A DNA stretch of 64,000 nucleotides from Elysia crispata (taxonomy: Eukaryota > Mollusca > Gastropoda > Plakobranchidae). This document shows, piece after piece, positions 53,444 through 64,000 of this stretch (positions are counted from its first letter, which is position 1; each line of letters opens with the position of its first letter). Below the pieces are notes generated by a model. That model saw nothing but the letters and a program-made list of their open reading frames with translations. It did no database searches and was not told where the DNA came from. Location: NCBI GenBank assembly GCA_033675545.1, contig JAWDGP010003976.1, positions 5,001 to 69,000 of the forward strand, in the 5' to 3' direction. Both the position numbers and the translations under genes were made by a program.

Positions 53444-56400
53444 CTGCAAAGAAAATGAACCAAATCTGATTGAAAGCTTAGCAAATGCTGGAAGACAGCA
53501 ATGTGGCCCTTATTGTGGCACAATTTCTATTGAAAATTAAATAAACTGAAGCGATGTACCTGGATAAGGTCTAACCATTGCGATATATTGGGGAAAAAAA
53601 ACCTCCAAAAAATGTGAACTTTCAGCAACTTTTAAAATTTTTACTGCTTCAAACTGCCAAAGTTACATTCAATATAACAAATAATACAGAGAATGTAATA
53701 ATATTTGAATGGTTATTGTGAAACCACCACCTTGCACAATATGAGCGCAGGCTTTCTATGACAAATTAATCTCGCCTAAAAATTATACTTAAAGATTTAC
53801 TAAAGACAAAAAGAAAACGATATGTAAATAGTGACCACAAAAGTTGTATTGAAAGTAGAAATATTAAGTTGAAATGAAAGGCAAGTCAGAATGTTGGGCT
53901 AATTTTTTTTTAACTCACTCAGCACAGCCTCTTATCTGGTAAAAGCTCTGCGCCACTGGCCTTATTTAGATACAGTAAATTTAATACATCACATTTCAAA
54001 AAGCACATACCTTTGAAATTGAAATAATTTGAAAGAACATTCTTTCTCTTTTTTTTTTCACCATTGTATTATATGCATCAGTATTGTTACAATTTGGGGA
54101 TTTTTTTTCCTCATTTTTGAAATGGGAGTGACTCTAGAAAAATAAAAAAAAAAGAAAGTTTTGGACCGTTATATGTCAATATATCAGGAGTGCACTATAA
54201 CAACTAAATCTTCCATATTTTAACTCTAACCCTTATGATCCTCCCCTTCCCATGTTTACCCGTGAGTTAATCATCAATGCCTAAGATAAAAGACAAAATA
54301 CATCCATATATCCCAAGATACACATTAAGACTTGGTGTTGAGAGAGGTCTGCTGTCTCAAAAAAGAACACACAAGATGTCATATTTTGGCCGCATTCCAA
54401 GACATGACAACCTGCAGAAAAAAGCCCTATTAGGTAGAATAGATGGTAGAAGAGGAAGGGGCAGACCCAGATGTCAGTGGTATGACGACATCAAAGAATG
54501 GACTGGCAATCAGCTCTACAGGAACATCAAGCTAGCCCAGGATCGTGTGACTTGGAGAAGCGTGGCAAGTTGATCCCTCAACAGCCAGGATGACAAGGAC
54601 AACAACAACAGCACATTAAGCCTATGGGCTAGACCTAGTCAGCAGTGATTGTTCCAGTTACCGCTACCCTCTCTCTCACTTATTCCTACTGTTCTATAGA
54701 GAATGCAAACAAAACACACCTGCACACGTTTCACTTCTCACAGCTCCTTTTTGCCTTTCCTGAAGCCACCAGCAGTGCTTTTCAGTATCAAAATCAAATT
54801 GGTGAATTCTAATGAATAAGCTCTGTTCAATAAACTTATGTAACCAAAATTGTTAATATAACTTGGGTGACCAATTTCAGTATAATAAATCTACCTCCAA
54901 CTGATGAGAATTTGAATTATTTGCACTTAACTGTAGTTATCATTTCATGTTTCGATTATCTTTCAAGTGAGTATTTTGCCTTCAGAAGTTTTACAATAAG
55001 ACCAAAAATTGGCATCTATATTAGAAAAATAAAATTCAGTAATGTAAATTGAGGAGCCATATTGCAAGCCCCTTTTGCCTCACCTTGTCATACTGGCACA
55101 CAACAACATTTTCTGTATCAAATAAATCTGTAGGGTCTTCCTCACTGACATCGTCAGCAGAATTTAGTGGATCCTGGTAATAAAAAAAAGAGAATAGTCA
55201 TTATCCAGTAGCTAAGCAAATATGACTATGTGAAATACATTGAAAGTAAAAATTTCAACTAAACCTACCACTATTTATATTTCTATTGCACCTATGCAAT
55301 AACTACAGCTGCTCTGCTGATAGTATTATCAATAGTACTCCCTCTACTAGAAGTATTACTTCCAATAGTACATAATGCTTCTACTATTCAAAGTACCAAA
55401 CCCATATACTTTTGCAAATTATAGGATAGTCAATGGGATTGTTCAGCAAAGCTACCCTTAGATTTAGCATGGGCCCTAAAAAGGAGCACACTCTTGTGTC
55501 TGCAGAAAGTCGCATGTCATTGCAAAGTGTGTGTCTCTTTAAAAAAATAACTGGAGCTGTTTTTCTGAACAATACTGTTAAAAACTGTCGTTTCACCACA
55601 CCTTTTTAGCCTGTAGAGTGAGAAGATCCTATGAGAGCTAGAAGACATGCCACGACTTTAAGTAGGTGGAAAGACAATCAATAATTTAAGATACACAGAC
55701 AACACTGTACTGATAGCAGGAAAAGAAAAAAATCTTCCAAAATTTGCTGTATCAGTTAATATTGTCTTGAGTGAGAGTAGAAAGAGAGGACTGACTTCAA
55801 TAACAATAAAACAAAAGTGATGGTTATTAGTAAGAAGGCAACACCAGAATGAAACATTTTTATTGATGAAACTAAACTAAAGCAACAACAATGTTTTAAA
55901 TATTTTAGACACTCTCATTACACAAGATGGCAGAACTTACTCAGAAGTAAATTCAAGATATACGCCACGGTGACCCAAAAGCGCTATTTTAGTTGCCGAG
56001 GCCCGCATGGTGTCTATGACTTGACCCCATGACCTAGATGTCAACTCAGGTAGATTCCGGCGGCTCTGTGCCTACACGGCACTTTATGCTTTTTTTTCAA
56101 TGTTTTATTGTAACTTCTAACATCAATAATGACAAATATATTATAGTTTAAAGCTTGAATTGAAAAATAAATAAAACAGGCTCTATAGACAAGCAAGATC
56201 AAAAATTCTAGCACAAACACTTTTTTTTTGTTATACAGTCCTGAACTGTTCATTTATTGTAGTATATTAGAAAACAGTAGAGTGATTTTTAAAAGGTCAT
56301 AATGACTAAACACAACATGTAATTCTTATAATGTTTCACATACAAAACTTATCAGTTTTGAATAAATTACTCACCACATTTTTTCATGTTAGATGGAATA

Positions 56401-59400
56401 CTTTTTGCTAGAGACGGATTCTTTGCACATGTCCCTATGTTTGAGATTTAAATTACTTAGCTAAATATAAGCAATTTCAATCTGATTCATTTTAACTGTG
56501 TTACATCAGTGCTTTTTTGGTACTGCATAAACTTAATAATATAGGTTAAATTAAATCATAGAAAGATATCACAGATCCTGTTCTATCTCAGCAGTTCAGA
56601 ATAAATAAAAGTTTAAATTATAAAAATATTTTACAGCAATTATACATCACAGATATATGTATTGTCTTATGCTCAGAGAGCAGGTGTGATTTGTAGGTGT
56701 GCTGTTAAAATATTGTTTAATTTATTAAGTTTGTTTGTAAACATGTGTGCTGTTCCCTGCTCTCTGAGGAGGCACAGTCTACACTTGTGTTTTCTAATGT
56801 GTGGAATGCAGTGATGCTATGGTAAATATTGTTTTGAAATGACTTTGTTGTGAAACCTTCTTCTGAAAAATGTCATGTATTTGTCTATTGCTGTTTGAAT
56901 ATATGGTAAAGAGCTGATATCTATTTTTGTTGCTGTGTAGGATATAGACTTGTGAACTGTTGTAAATACTCTATTGAGATCATTAAATGTTATCTGTATT
57001 GCATGTGCTTCGCCTATGAGGAATGGCTTGTTTGCAAGGGTTTGGGTTTGTTTGATGATTGTTTCTGTAAGGTCTGTATAAATGTTTGGTTGGTGATATT
57101 TGTGACAGTGGTTTCTGACAAAAGATCTACTGTGATATGCTGGTGGTGTAATTTATGTTTATTTAGAACTGTGTCTAATGCAGAGGTGACTGGGCCTGTT
57201 CTTTGTATGTGGATTTTGTATGAATTAAAACAAGCATGGGCGCGCTTTGAACTCATCTAACTTAACAAAAATTACAAAATTTTAACACATGGTTTTCGTT
57301 CTTTCAGATAAATATTGAAAAGTGATAATGTAGTGTTTACGTTTTAATTAATTAACATTTAAATCTAATAGGAGCCGATCATATGTAAAATTATACATAA
57401 AAACAAGGACTATGAAAACGCAGTAACCACATTCACAAATAGGATGACAGAAATATCAAAGTAACACCAGTTTTCAAATAAAATTTGAAAGAAACTGTTG
57501 TCAGTTAAATGATGTCTATGCTATGAGTACTTTTGAAGATATTGTGAGGTAAAGTGGTGGAATGTTCTGTTTTTTTACCTAAAATTCAGCAGATTTGTGT
57601 ACTGCCTTGTGCAAACAGCGATTAAATCAGGTCATGGGTGGGCCTGACAGTGATTGATAACATTGCCTGTGCTGGGCCCGCTGTAACAAGATTTGAGTCG
57701 TCTAAGTTCAAAAAAGCTTTCGGGCTTTTCCCCACTGTTCAGTACTAAAATGCAGCTTTCAGGGCGAAATTTTACGCTGTGACACAGGCAAAAAAAAATA
57801 TTTAAAAAAAAAAATGAGAACTCTATTAGCAAACAAAAATATGTCAAGCAGAACCTATTCTGGTGTGGACAAAAAATAAACTGATACAGAAGAAAATATA
57901 AGCAGTGAAGTGTGATTTTGGAGGAGGATGTTAAAAATACAACCGACAGCAAAAAAGGCAAACATAAAAATAATGGAAGAAATAGGACAAACTAGAAACA
58001 AGAAAACTAAAGGCTGCCTTCATTGGTCACATAAGCAGAAGGAAAGGTTTAAAACACCTTATGATTACAAGAAATATGGAAGGAAGACAAGGCAGAGGGA
58101 AACAAAACAAATGATAATCAGTCTTGCTGCATAAATAGACACTGAGAAGGCGTCTGTATCTGCAACCAAGGATCGAGGAGGTTGGAAGGATATAATTACC
58201 AATGCTATGAAGCAAGGCACCTGGTGATGATATTTGCAATTATGTAAAAGTCTCAGATACAAATGGATTTCTTTTCTGGTGTGCCTACTAAAAAGCTCCC
58301 TTACAAACAAATCTCCATCACCAGCACACTCTATCAGTGCTGCCAAAAATCAGTATGATGTAATCTAATATCAATGCAAACCAGAGGTTATTCATTTCTT
58401 TTTTAATCCAATGACCAATTTAGCTGCTAATGATGAGGTAGTAGTTACAGTAGGCATCCATTGTTAGCATTTTATAAGATATGTTTTGATATCATTATTC
58501 ATGTTTTCTCTTACGCAATAAAAGGAAATAAAACCCACCTCTTCTTCCCTTTGCTCTTCTTCATTTTCTTCCTCCTTTTCCTCATCATCTTTATCGTCCA
58601 CATCAAAATCTTCGTCATCTTCAGAAGAACTTGTATCCTCATTACCATCCAGCTGGCTTAAACCCTGCAATGATTGTGACAAGATATATCAAATATTCAG
58701 GAAAAGTGGTTAATATCAAATTGTGTGCTGTAAAAAATTTATCAAGGAGTGACCACCTCTGTAAATGGATTTATTATTGCTAGAATACAAGTTTAAGACA
58801 ACATTATCTCATTGAATACCCTCTTGCTTTTCTTTCTACACTCTCTACACCATGCTATCTTGATAATGTTCCCTTTTTCTACATCAAAGGCTTTCATATG
58901 TATTCACATCATAACTCTTAGATTTTTCTCACTTAATAATGAGGAGCATGAGCATTTAGGTTGTTTTTTTTCCGTACTCAAGTTTCAAATAAATTTAGCA
59001 GGCAAAATTCTTTAAAAAGAAATGTATAGCAGACACTATATTTTGAATGTGCACTTTGATGAACACCATTTTGCTGACTTTATAAGTGATTTTAATTTGA
59101 AAATCAGTTCCTGCACACAAATCCACCAATTCCTATCAATCTTTTAAAAAAAAAAAGTTCACGTTTCTAAAGAAGGTCAAATGGGAAGCTTACCCATCAA
59201 ATTCTTTAATCATGAACAAAAATTACAGTTGACTGTAGTTGAAGGAAAGAATATAGCACAATTTGTTTGAAATTTCAATAATTTGATTATGTTATAGTAT
59301 AAAGTTAAAATGGCATAACCAAAATCTAAACTCTTTGATTGCAAAGCTTTAAAATTTTTGCAGAGCATTCTAAATAGATTCTAGTATGTCCAAATATGTT

Positions 59401-62400
59401 GGTTTTTTTAAAAAATTTAATTAGTGATTTTTGAAAGTCATGTATTATTGAATAATTAGAAGAAAAAAAAAGACACATGTTACACATGTTTTTATATGCT
59501 CCAATGAAGCAATTGGAGCAGATTTATCATGTTATCTTTTTTTTGAAACAAAAGTGTATTTGTAAACTCACCAAAGGATGCACAAAGCATTACATTCACA
59601 AGTCTTATGTTAAAAGTGAAAAAACTTTTCATTACTTGGTTTCAGTATTGACTCTTGATAAACTGGCAACAAATGTTTTCATTTGATGTAAGTCAAAACC
59701 AAATTCCAGAAACACAGCCAGTGAATGCAAATTTTTACATAAAGCACTATCTTAACAAACTATTAAATGAATAGGATAAGCCTGGATCTAGAGAGTCCAT
59801 ACATAGGTCAAAAGATCCAATTTACATAAGATTCATTTCACATACAATCTCTTTTATAACAAATTCTGAAGAAACCCAATAAATCTACAGACCTGTAAAT
59901 ATAATTATCCATTACAGGAATCTATTTGATGATTGAAGTAGATGTTTAAAGTTGAAGTAGGCATTTGCAACTGAAAAGCTCTGCTGAGAAAAAGTATTGT
60001 GATCCAGGCAAGAGTAGGCATTTTAGTCTCTCTTCAAACAGCAGCTTACAAATATTTCTCATTTCAGCCATCCAGTATGTATGGTTACCTGTTGTCCTTT
60101 GCCAGCAGCCTGATGTTGCAGCAACTGCCCAGCATGAAATAACTGAGCCTGCTGCTGTTGCTGATGTTGATGTTGTAGGAACTGTTGCTGCTGCGGCTGT
60201 ATGGGTATTCTGACATGTTGGGCAGCTTGGGGTTGCTGTGGTTGAATTGCAATTGGCTGAGTCTGTTGCTGTGCCTGGAACTGTGGTAGAGTGATATACT
60301 GGCCAGTACCTGCAAAAGATTACAAAGTTGAAGGTAGGAAATTAAGGTTTGCCCATGGCAAAGGGAAAGATAGAGCAGGAGAGAGATAGAGAAAGGAAAA
60401 AAAATGATTTGTAGTCAAACAACCAAGAATACCTGTGGACAAATATGATTTCTCTATTAAAACTAGATAATATGTAGATGGAAAAGACTGCTTCTTTATT
60501 TTAGCACCTCAAATTTTCCTGCAGCACTTACAAACTGTAAACAAAACTGAAATACGGACATCACTCTAGAATCTAATTTATCAAGATTTCAAAGAATAAT
60601 CATTTCTCGGAATGACTCTAAAAGGAAATAGCCATATAATTTTACAACTACGGCACAAAAAAGAAATAACACAACCGTAGATGTAACATATAAACCTTTC
60701 ACTTTATAAGCTCAATCGGTTGAATCCTGCAGTTATAAAGTTGTGTGCCTATTTCCTTTCAGACCCTATATTATACTATTTATAGAAACACACACGTCCT
60801 TTTGGATCCTTTATAATTACCAAGTTATCCTCCAAGTGTGGTGTTTTTGCTTTCTTTTTGGATATTCTCGGACTGAGAGAGAAATAAATGGCTTTATAAG
60901 CATTTTTTACAATGTATGTTGTGCCTAATATGGATTTAGATTCCCGATAGGATCTGGCTGGATCCAAAAGAAATTCATTAGATATATTCTGAATGGGTGA
61001 GATACCTGAAAAATCTTGTATCCGCATTCTGTAGATCTTTCAGTTAAAATTTGTTCTTATTACCTTATATTTAAAGAAAATTTTAGACTGATGAAAGCAA
61101 ACAGCTTTAGTGAACACAAGACTTATTTATTATAAATAATCACAGACTAGGCAGTTTAATTTTTGCCTGACAATTACATAGCTATCAGTCTCAGGAATAC
61201 CTTGCAGGAACAATGGTAATCCCTTTATCATATTTGACAAACTTAGAAAACATTTAATAATTTATAACAGGGATCAGATTGGACAGTTGCTGAATTCCTT
61301 AAACTTCTGCACACAACAATCACACAAATGCAGGAGGAGGAAAAGATAAAGGAAGAGAAGGACAATAAGTATTGATATCACAACATACCAGTCTGTTGGA
61401 CTGTGATGTTTTGTATCTGACCCCCTGCCCCAACAATAGGTAAGTGTTGTCTGAAGATTCCAGCAGGTAAAGCCATTGCTGCACTTTGGGCTGCTTCTGA
61501 TGGCTGCAAGAAAAAAGGCACGATCTTATTGTAACTTACATAACACAGAAAGAAGACAGAGTTTAAAAACTTACAAAGAATTTGCTCAGACACAACAATT
61601 AGAAACACAAGATTTTGACATTAAAACAAATTGGTTCAAAATTCTGCTTGTCCTCAGAAATTTCTCTTGTGGGGCAAGCTATGATTCACATGCCATTTAT
61701 TCATACAAGAAAAAAAACCAACAGTATTTTCTGCTCACTGCAGCATAATCCACCTATATCAGCATAGTTCCTATTTCCCAAAATAAACCTTCAATATTTT
61801 ACCAATATATATCACATATTTTTCAGTATACTCTGCTTTATCAACATACCTATAACTAGAGACTAGTTACAACCATGTGCTGAAAAGTGAAAATAATTGG
61901 CTGGTATCAAACCCACCACACTTTGCATCTTTGCAATCATACACAATCACATCCCTGTTAAAAGTGCTATACAGTGGCATGTCTTGTTAAGGTTGCTGAT
62001 TGCCAATGACTCTTTCCCTTTGAGGGTCACAGCATACTAAGTTCCCAACCACTGAAAATCATCAGCGACGCCGTGATATCCAATTTTATCAAACAGTACC
62101 ATTAGTTTAGAGTTAATAACAAAATAAACAGATTTGAGAAAAATTCCAGAGATAAAGAATTCATTCATTGTTTGGGGACTTACATGTGCCATGTCAAATA
62201 TGAGACGATTTTGATATTATAATTATATATAATACACAGCTCAATGATAATTAGAATCTGTCAAATAAAAACTTAATTTCACATACTTGCATATTTAATC
62301 AAATAAAGAAATTTGACAAAGAGCCATGTAGTCGTACAATTACATTCAAAGCAAATGTATAATGCCCATGATCAAATCTAAATTTTTTAAAAGATAAATT

Positions 62401-62566
62401 ACATCTGATACTCAAGGCTTTACAACGTTCCCACAGCTCCAGTGAGAGCATTTGCTTAAACATAATCTATTGCTAAAAAGGAGCTTTGGACTCAAAATGA
62501 GACAAATTCTTTTTACCTGATATCGAATTGCGGTTTGGGTTGGCTGACCAACTTGTGCAACAGCAC
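53336..62566 (-). CDS. GTF2A1: TFIIA subunit 1 (TFIIA alpha/beta precursor), 3' six exons
   Basis: TFIIA alpha/beta is a general transcription factor subunit that stabilises TBP on the TATA box. Minus-strand coding exons are 62566-62517, 61503-61389, 60309-60089, 58664-58539, 55173-55084 and 53443-53336. Phases match at every junction (1, 0, 1, 0, 0, 0) and all introns are GT-AG. The 236 visible codons give the Gln-rich linker (GQYITLPQFQAQQQTQ; RIPIQPQQQQFLQHQ), a Taspase1-like QLDG at 58644-58655 and a long Asp/Glu run. The C-terminal domain follows (DTENVVVCQYDKINRNKNKW; FHLKDGIMNLNGRDF) and ends GDSEW before TAG. The C-terminus is almost the same as the vertebrate protein. The N-terminal four-helix-bundle part and the start lie beyond the right edge. 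Introns hold the LINE relics. Confidence 0.95.
53444..54325 (-). other. GTF2A1 intron, proximal part
   Basis: No exon seen. Mostly AT-rich unique sequence up to the LINE fragment at 54331. Confidence 0.5.
54331..54605 (+). mobile_element. 5'-truncated LINE fragment, family 1, in GTF2A1 intron
   Basis: The plus strand encodes LGVERGLLSQKRTHKMSYF, RGRPRCQWYDDIKEWTG and LAQDRVTWRS. It ends CAGCCAGGATGACAAGGACA then ACAACAACA. It is the same C-terminus and 3' end as the relic at 47150-47494. It is antisense to the host gene. Confidence 0.8.
55084..55173 (-). CDS. GTF2A1: GTF2A1 exon (acidic to beta-barrel)
   Basis: Acceptor tttttattaccag, donor AAG/GTGAGG. 30 codons, phase 0 at both ends: DPLNSADDVSEEDPTDLF then DTENVVVCQYDK. 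Confidence 0.95.
55640..55980 (+). mobile_element. LINE reverse-transcriptase fragment, left half
   Basis: Plus-strand pieces NNLRYTDNTVLIAGKEKNL (a decayed YADDTVL box), SESRKRGL and ITQDGRTYSEVNS match the RT palm/thumb of LINE-type elements, with stops and shifts. The right half continues at about 57840. Confidence 0.65.
55985..57830 (-). mobile_element. Insertion interrupting the LINE copy, probable decayed DNA transposon
   Basis: The sequence lies between the two halves of one LINE relic. On the minus strand 57256-56650 has decayed frames, e.g. LDTVLNKHKLHHQHITVD, PYIQTAIDKYMTFFRRRF, then HHCIPHIRKHKCRLCLLREQ. This resembles a transposon-associated protein I know only as an uncharacterised invertebrate family (pattern FRR.FPN.VIPKQH.L..H..P..R......GL.GEQG). 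Ends near 55985 and 57800 share weak inverted similarity (CTATTTTAG / CATTTTAG). The superfamily is not assigned. Confidence 0.5.
57840..58235 (+). mobile_element. LINE fragment, right half (family 2)
   Basis: Plus-strand shifted frames read FWRRMLKI, AKKANIKIMEEIGQTRN, AAFIGHI, TRNMEGRQG and KDRGGWKDIITNAM. This is the typical C-terminal region of non-LTR reverse transcriptases. It follows on from the RT piece at 55640-55980. It is antisense to GTF2A1. Confidence 0.65.
58539..58664 (-). CDS. GTF2A1: GTF2A1 exon (Taspase1 site and acidic run)
   Basis: Acceptor caatcattgcag, donor GAG/GTGGGT. 42 codons begin GLSQLDGNEDTSSSEDDEDF and end in a Glu-rich stretch. QLDG fits the Taspase1 rule Q-[FILV]-D|G at the same place as the known alpha/beta cleavage. 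Confidence 0.93.
58665..60088 (-). other. GTF2A1 intron
   Basis: AT-rich; no other exon or recognisable repeat. Confidence 0.5.
60089..60309 (-). CDS. GTF2A1: GTF2A1 Gln-rich exon
   Basis: 221 bp, enters in phase 1 and leaves in phase 0. Gln makes up about a third of the residues. Acceptor gtaatcttttgcag, donor CAG/GTAACC. Confidence 0.93.
60310..61388 (-). other. GTF2A1 intron
   Basis: No other exon seen. Confidence 0.5.
61389..61503 (-). CDS. GTF2A1: GTF2A1 exon
   Basis: 115 bp, phase 0 in and phase 1 out: PSEAAQSAAMALPAGIF then QIQNITVQQTG. Acceptor ttttttcttgcag, donor CTG/GTATGT. Confidence 0.92.
61504..62516 (-). other. GTF2A1 intron
   Basis: AT-rich; no further feature. Confidence 0.5.
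62517..62566 (-). CDS. GTF2A1: GTF2A1 exon, most upstream one in window
   Basis: 50 bp, phase 1 in and phase 0 out: AVAQVGQPTQTAIRYQ. Acceptor tttgtgtgtttcag, donor CAG/GTAAAA. Upstream exons are beyond 64000. Confidence 0.88.
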
Positions 62567-62997
62567 CTGAAACACACAAAAGTATTTTCTCAGAGGGAAG
62601 TAATTGTGTTGATATTATGAACTAAATGACAAACTGCAATAATTGTGAATTAGATATGAAACAATTCTTTCTTATTGGGACTTCACTGTTGTTGAAAGTT
62701 AAGAAAAGAAAACAACACTGTGATATAAACTATATTTATTATGGGTACTTTTAACATATACTTCATTAAAATGAGACATATTTCACTTTTCCTTCAGAGT
62801 TTTAAACATAAATGTGAATGCTATTAACAAATTGAGATCCATAACAGAAATACAGGTTGCTGTGAATCAGTCTTCAAAACTGATTTTGCTTCAAATTCAA
62901 TACCACCATTTTGCAAAACAGAAATTAGTGTCTATGTGTCAAAGCCTCTGCTATTGTGGATCTTACTGAAGCTTAGAATGACAGGCAATTTTATTTT

Positions 62998-63099
<102 letters not shown>

Positions 63100-63178
63100 G
63101 TAAAGAAAAACCTAGATCTAGCTCGAGACCGACAAATAAGACGAAAGACGTGAAAACATTACAACAGATGGAATGAAC

Positions 63179-63259
63179 AGGGATCGAACCTGCGCCTCGA
63201 TGCGGCACCCATCGCCTTGCCGAGACAAGACCAGGCACTAAACCACTGAGCTATCCGCA
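63179..63259 (-). mobile_element. tRNA-derived SINE head in repeat unit 1
   Basis: The minus strand reads GCGGATAGCTCAGTGGTTTA (A box) and later GCAGGTTCGATCCCTG (B box). The 3' side does not pair with the GCGGATA 5' stem and no CCA-proximal acceptor stem is present. This fits a SINE or tRNA-derived promoter better than a true tRNA gene. Confidence 0.75.
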
Positions 63260-63618
63260 TCTACAAAAAATAGATGCTTCAGGAACAGTGACCTTCATGC
63301 TGGCTTGAATAGACTAAGAGGTTGAATCGCTAAGAACGATCAAGTCCATATTTTTACAGGACATAAACAAACTAGCCTCTAACGGATCTAAGAAAGATGC
63401 CATTTGACTGAAAAGCATAAATGAATATAGAAATAAATAAAGCAGTCAAATCACGTTAGAGGCTGAGACAGACGAAGCTAGATCTAAGGATCTAAAGATG
63501 CATGTGACTGAAAATAATGAAATAATTAGTAAAGAAAAATCAACCACAAACCTAGATCTAGCTCGAGACCGACAAATAAGACGAAAGACGTGAAAACATT
63601 ACAACAGATGGAATGAAC

Positions 63619-63699
63619 AGGGATCGAACCTGCGCCTCGATGCGGCACCCATCGCCTTGCCGAGACAAGACCAGGCACTAAACCACTGAGCTATCCGCA
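63619..63699 (-). mobile_element. tRNA-derived SINE head in repeat unit 2
   Basis: Exact 440-bp-shifted copy of the segment at 63179-63259. Confidence 0.75.
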
Positions 63700-64000
63700 T
63701 CTACAAAAAATAGATGCTTCAGGAACAGTGACCTTCATGCTGGCTTGAATAGACTAAGAGGTTGAATCGCTAAGAACGATCAAGTCCATATTTTTACAGG
63801 ACATAAACAAACTAGCCTCTAACGGATCTAAGAAAGATGCCATTTGACTGAAAAGCATAAATGAATATAGAAATAAATAAAGCAGTCAAATCACGTTAGA
63901 GGCTGAGACAGACGAAGCTAGATCTAAGGATCTAAAGATGCATGTGACTGAAAATAATGAAATAATTAGTAAAGAAAAATCAACCACAAACCTAGATCTA

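Larger units (their letters stand above)
63100..64000. repeat. 440-bp tandem repeat array, continuing off the window
   Basis: Units are 63111-63550, 63551-63990 and a third from 63991. The two full units look identical by eye. The unit holds a tRNA-like segment, a pair of inverted GCCTCTAACG / CGTTAGAGGC blocks about 75 bp apart, and two AGATCT-rich spots. It lies in the GTF2A1 intron, assuming that gene continues to the right. Confidence 0.95.

Noticed and set aside
56952..57260. A 102-codon plus-strand frame
   Set aside because: It is the opposite strand of the decayed minus-strand transposon protein, which has recognisable residues. The plus frame has none.
63179..63259. A functional tRNA gene
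   Set aside because: Clear A and B boxes, but the 3' side does not complete the acceptor stem and the spacing between boxes is long. It is repeated every 440 bp, so a SINE-type origin is more likely.

Overview
This is a eukaryotic, AT-rich, intron-containing window. It is very rich in microsatellites and transposable-element debris. The well-conserved C-terminus of TFIIA subunit 1, a metazoan-style tRNA-derived SINE, a Helitron, Ty3/Gypsy and LINE relics, and long (AG)n/(AGT)n/(TTC)n tracts fit an invertebrate animal. A mollusc or other lophotrochozoan is my best guess, but nothing here proves it.

Layout. Positions 1-8910 and 35860-44240 are two diverged direct copies of one ~8.4-8.9 kb unit. 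A third, decayed piece lies at 31815-32420, and another piece at 8911-9165. Each full copy carries, on the minus strand, a small gene for a secreted protein that I do not recognise. It has a TATA box, a non-coding first exon, a 20-residue signal-peptide exon, and 34- and 45-codon exons that all join in phase 0. Between the copies lie Helitron remnants (about 9.9-13.65 kb) with a well-delimited 202-bp MITE inside them. A large C2H2 zinc-finger gene follows (coding 17777-21622, plus), with a SINE in its upstream intron. Then comes an LTR-bounded but broken Ty3/Gypsy element (24781-30117, minus) with a perfect 5-bp target duplication. An orphan terminal exon lies at 35595-35716 (plus).

The right-hand third holds relics of LINE-type retrotransposons at 47.15-48.25 kb (minus), 54.3-54.6 kb (plus), and 55.6-56.0 plus 57.8-58.2 kb (plus). 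The last is split by a ~1.85 kb insertion that looks like a decayed DNA transposon. The 3' part of a GTF2A1 (TFIIA alpha/beta) gene runs on the minus strand from 62566 to 53336 in six exons. It includes a Q-rich region, a Taspase1-type QLDG site, an acidic stretch and the conserved C-terminal TBP/DNA-contacting domain. Its 5' end is beyond the window. An orphan terminal exon (50692-50760, minus) follows it. The window ends in a (TC)n tract and a 440-bp tandem repeat whose unit contains a tRNA-derived SINE head.

The genes do not form a pathway. The two host nuclear proteins (zinc-finger protein, TFIIA subunit) are independent. The features most worth following up are the duplicated secreted-protein gene, the MITE with its paralogous empty site, and the SINE-bearing 440-bp array.
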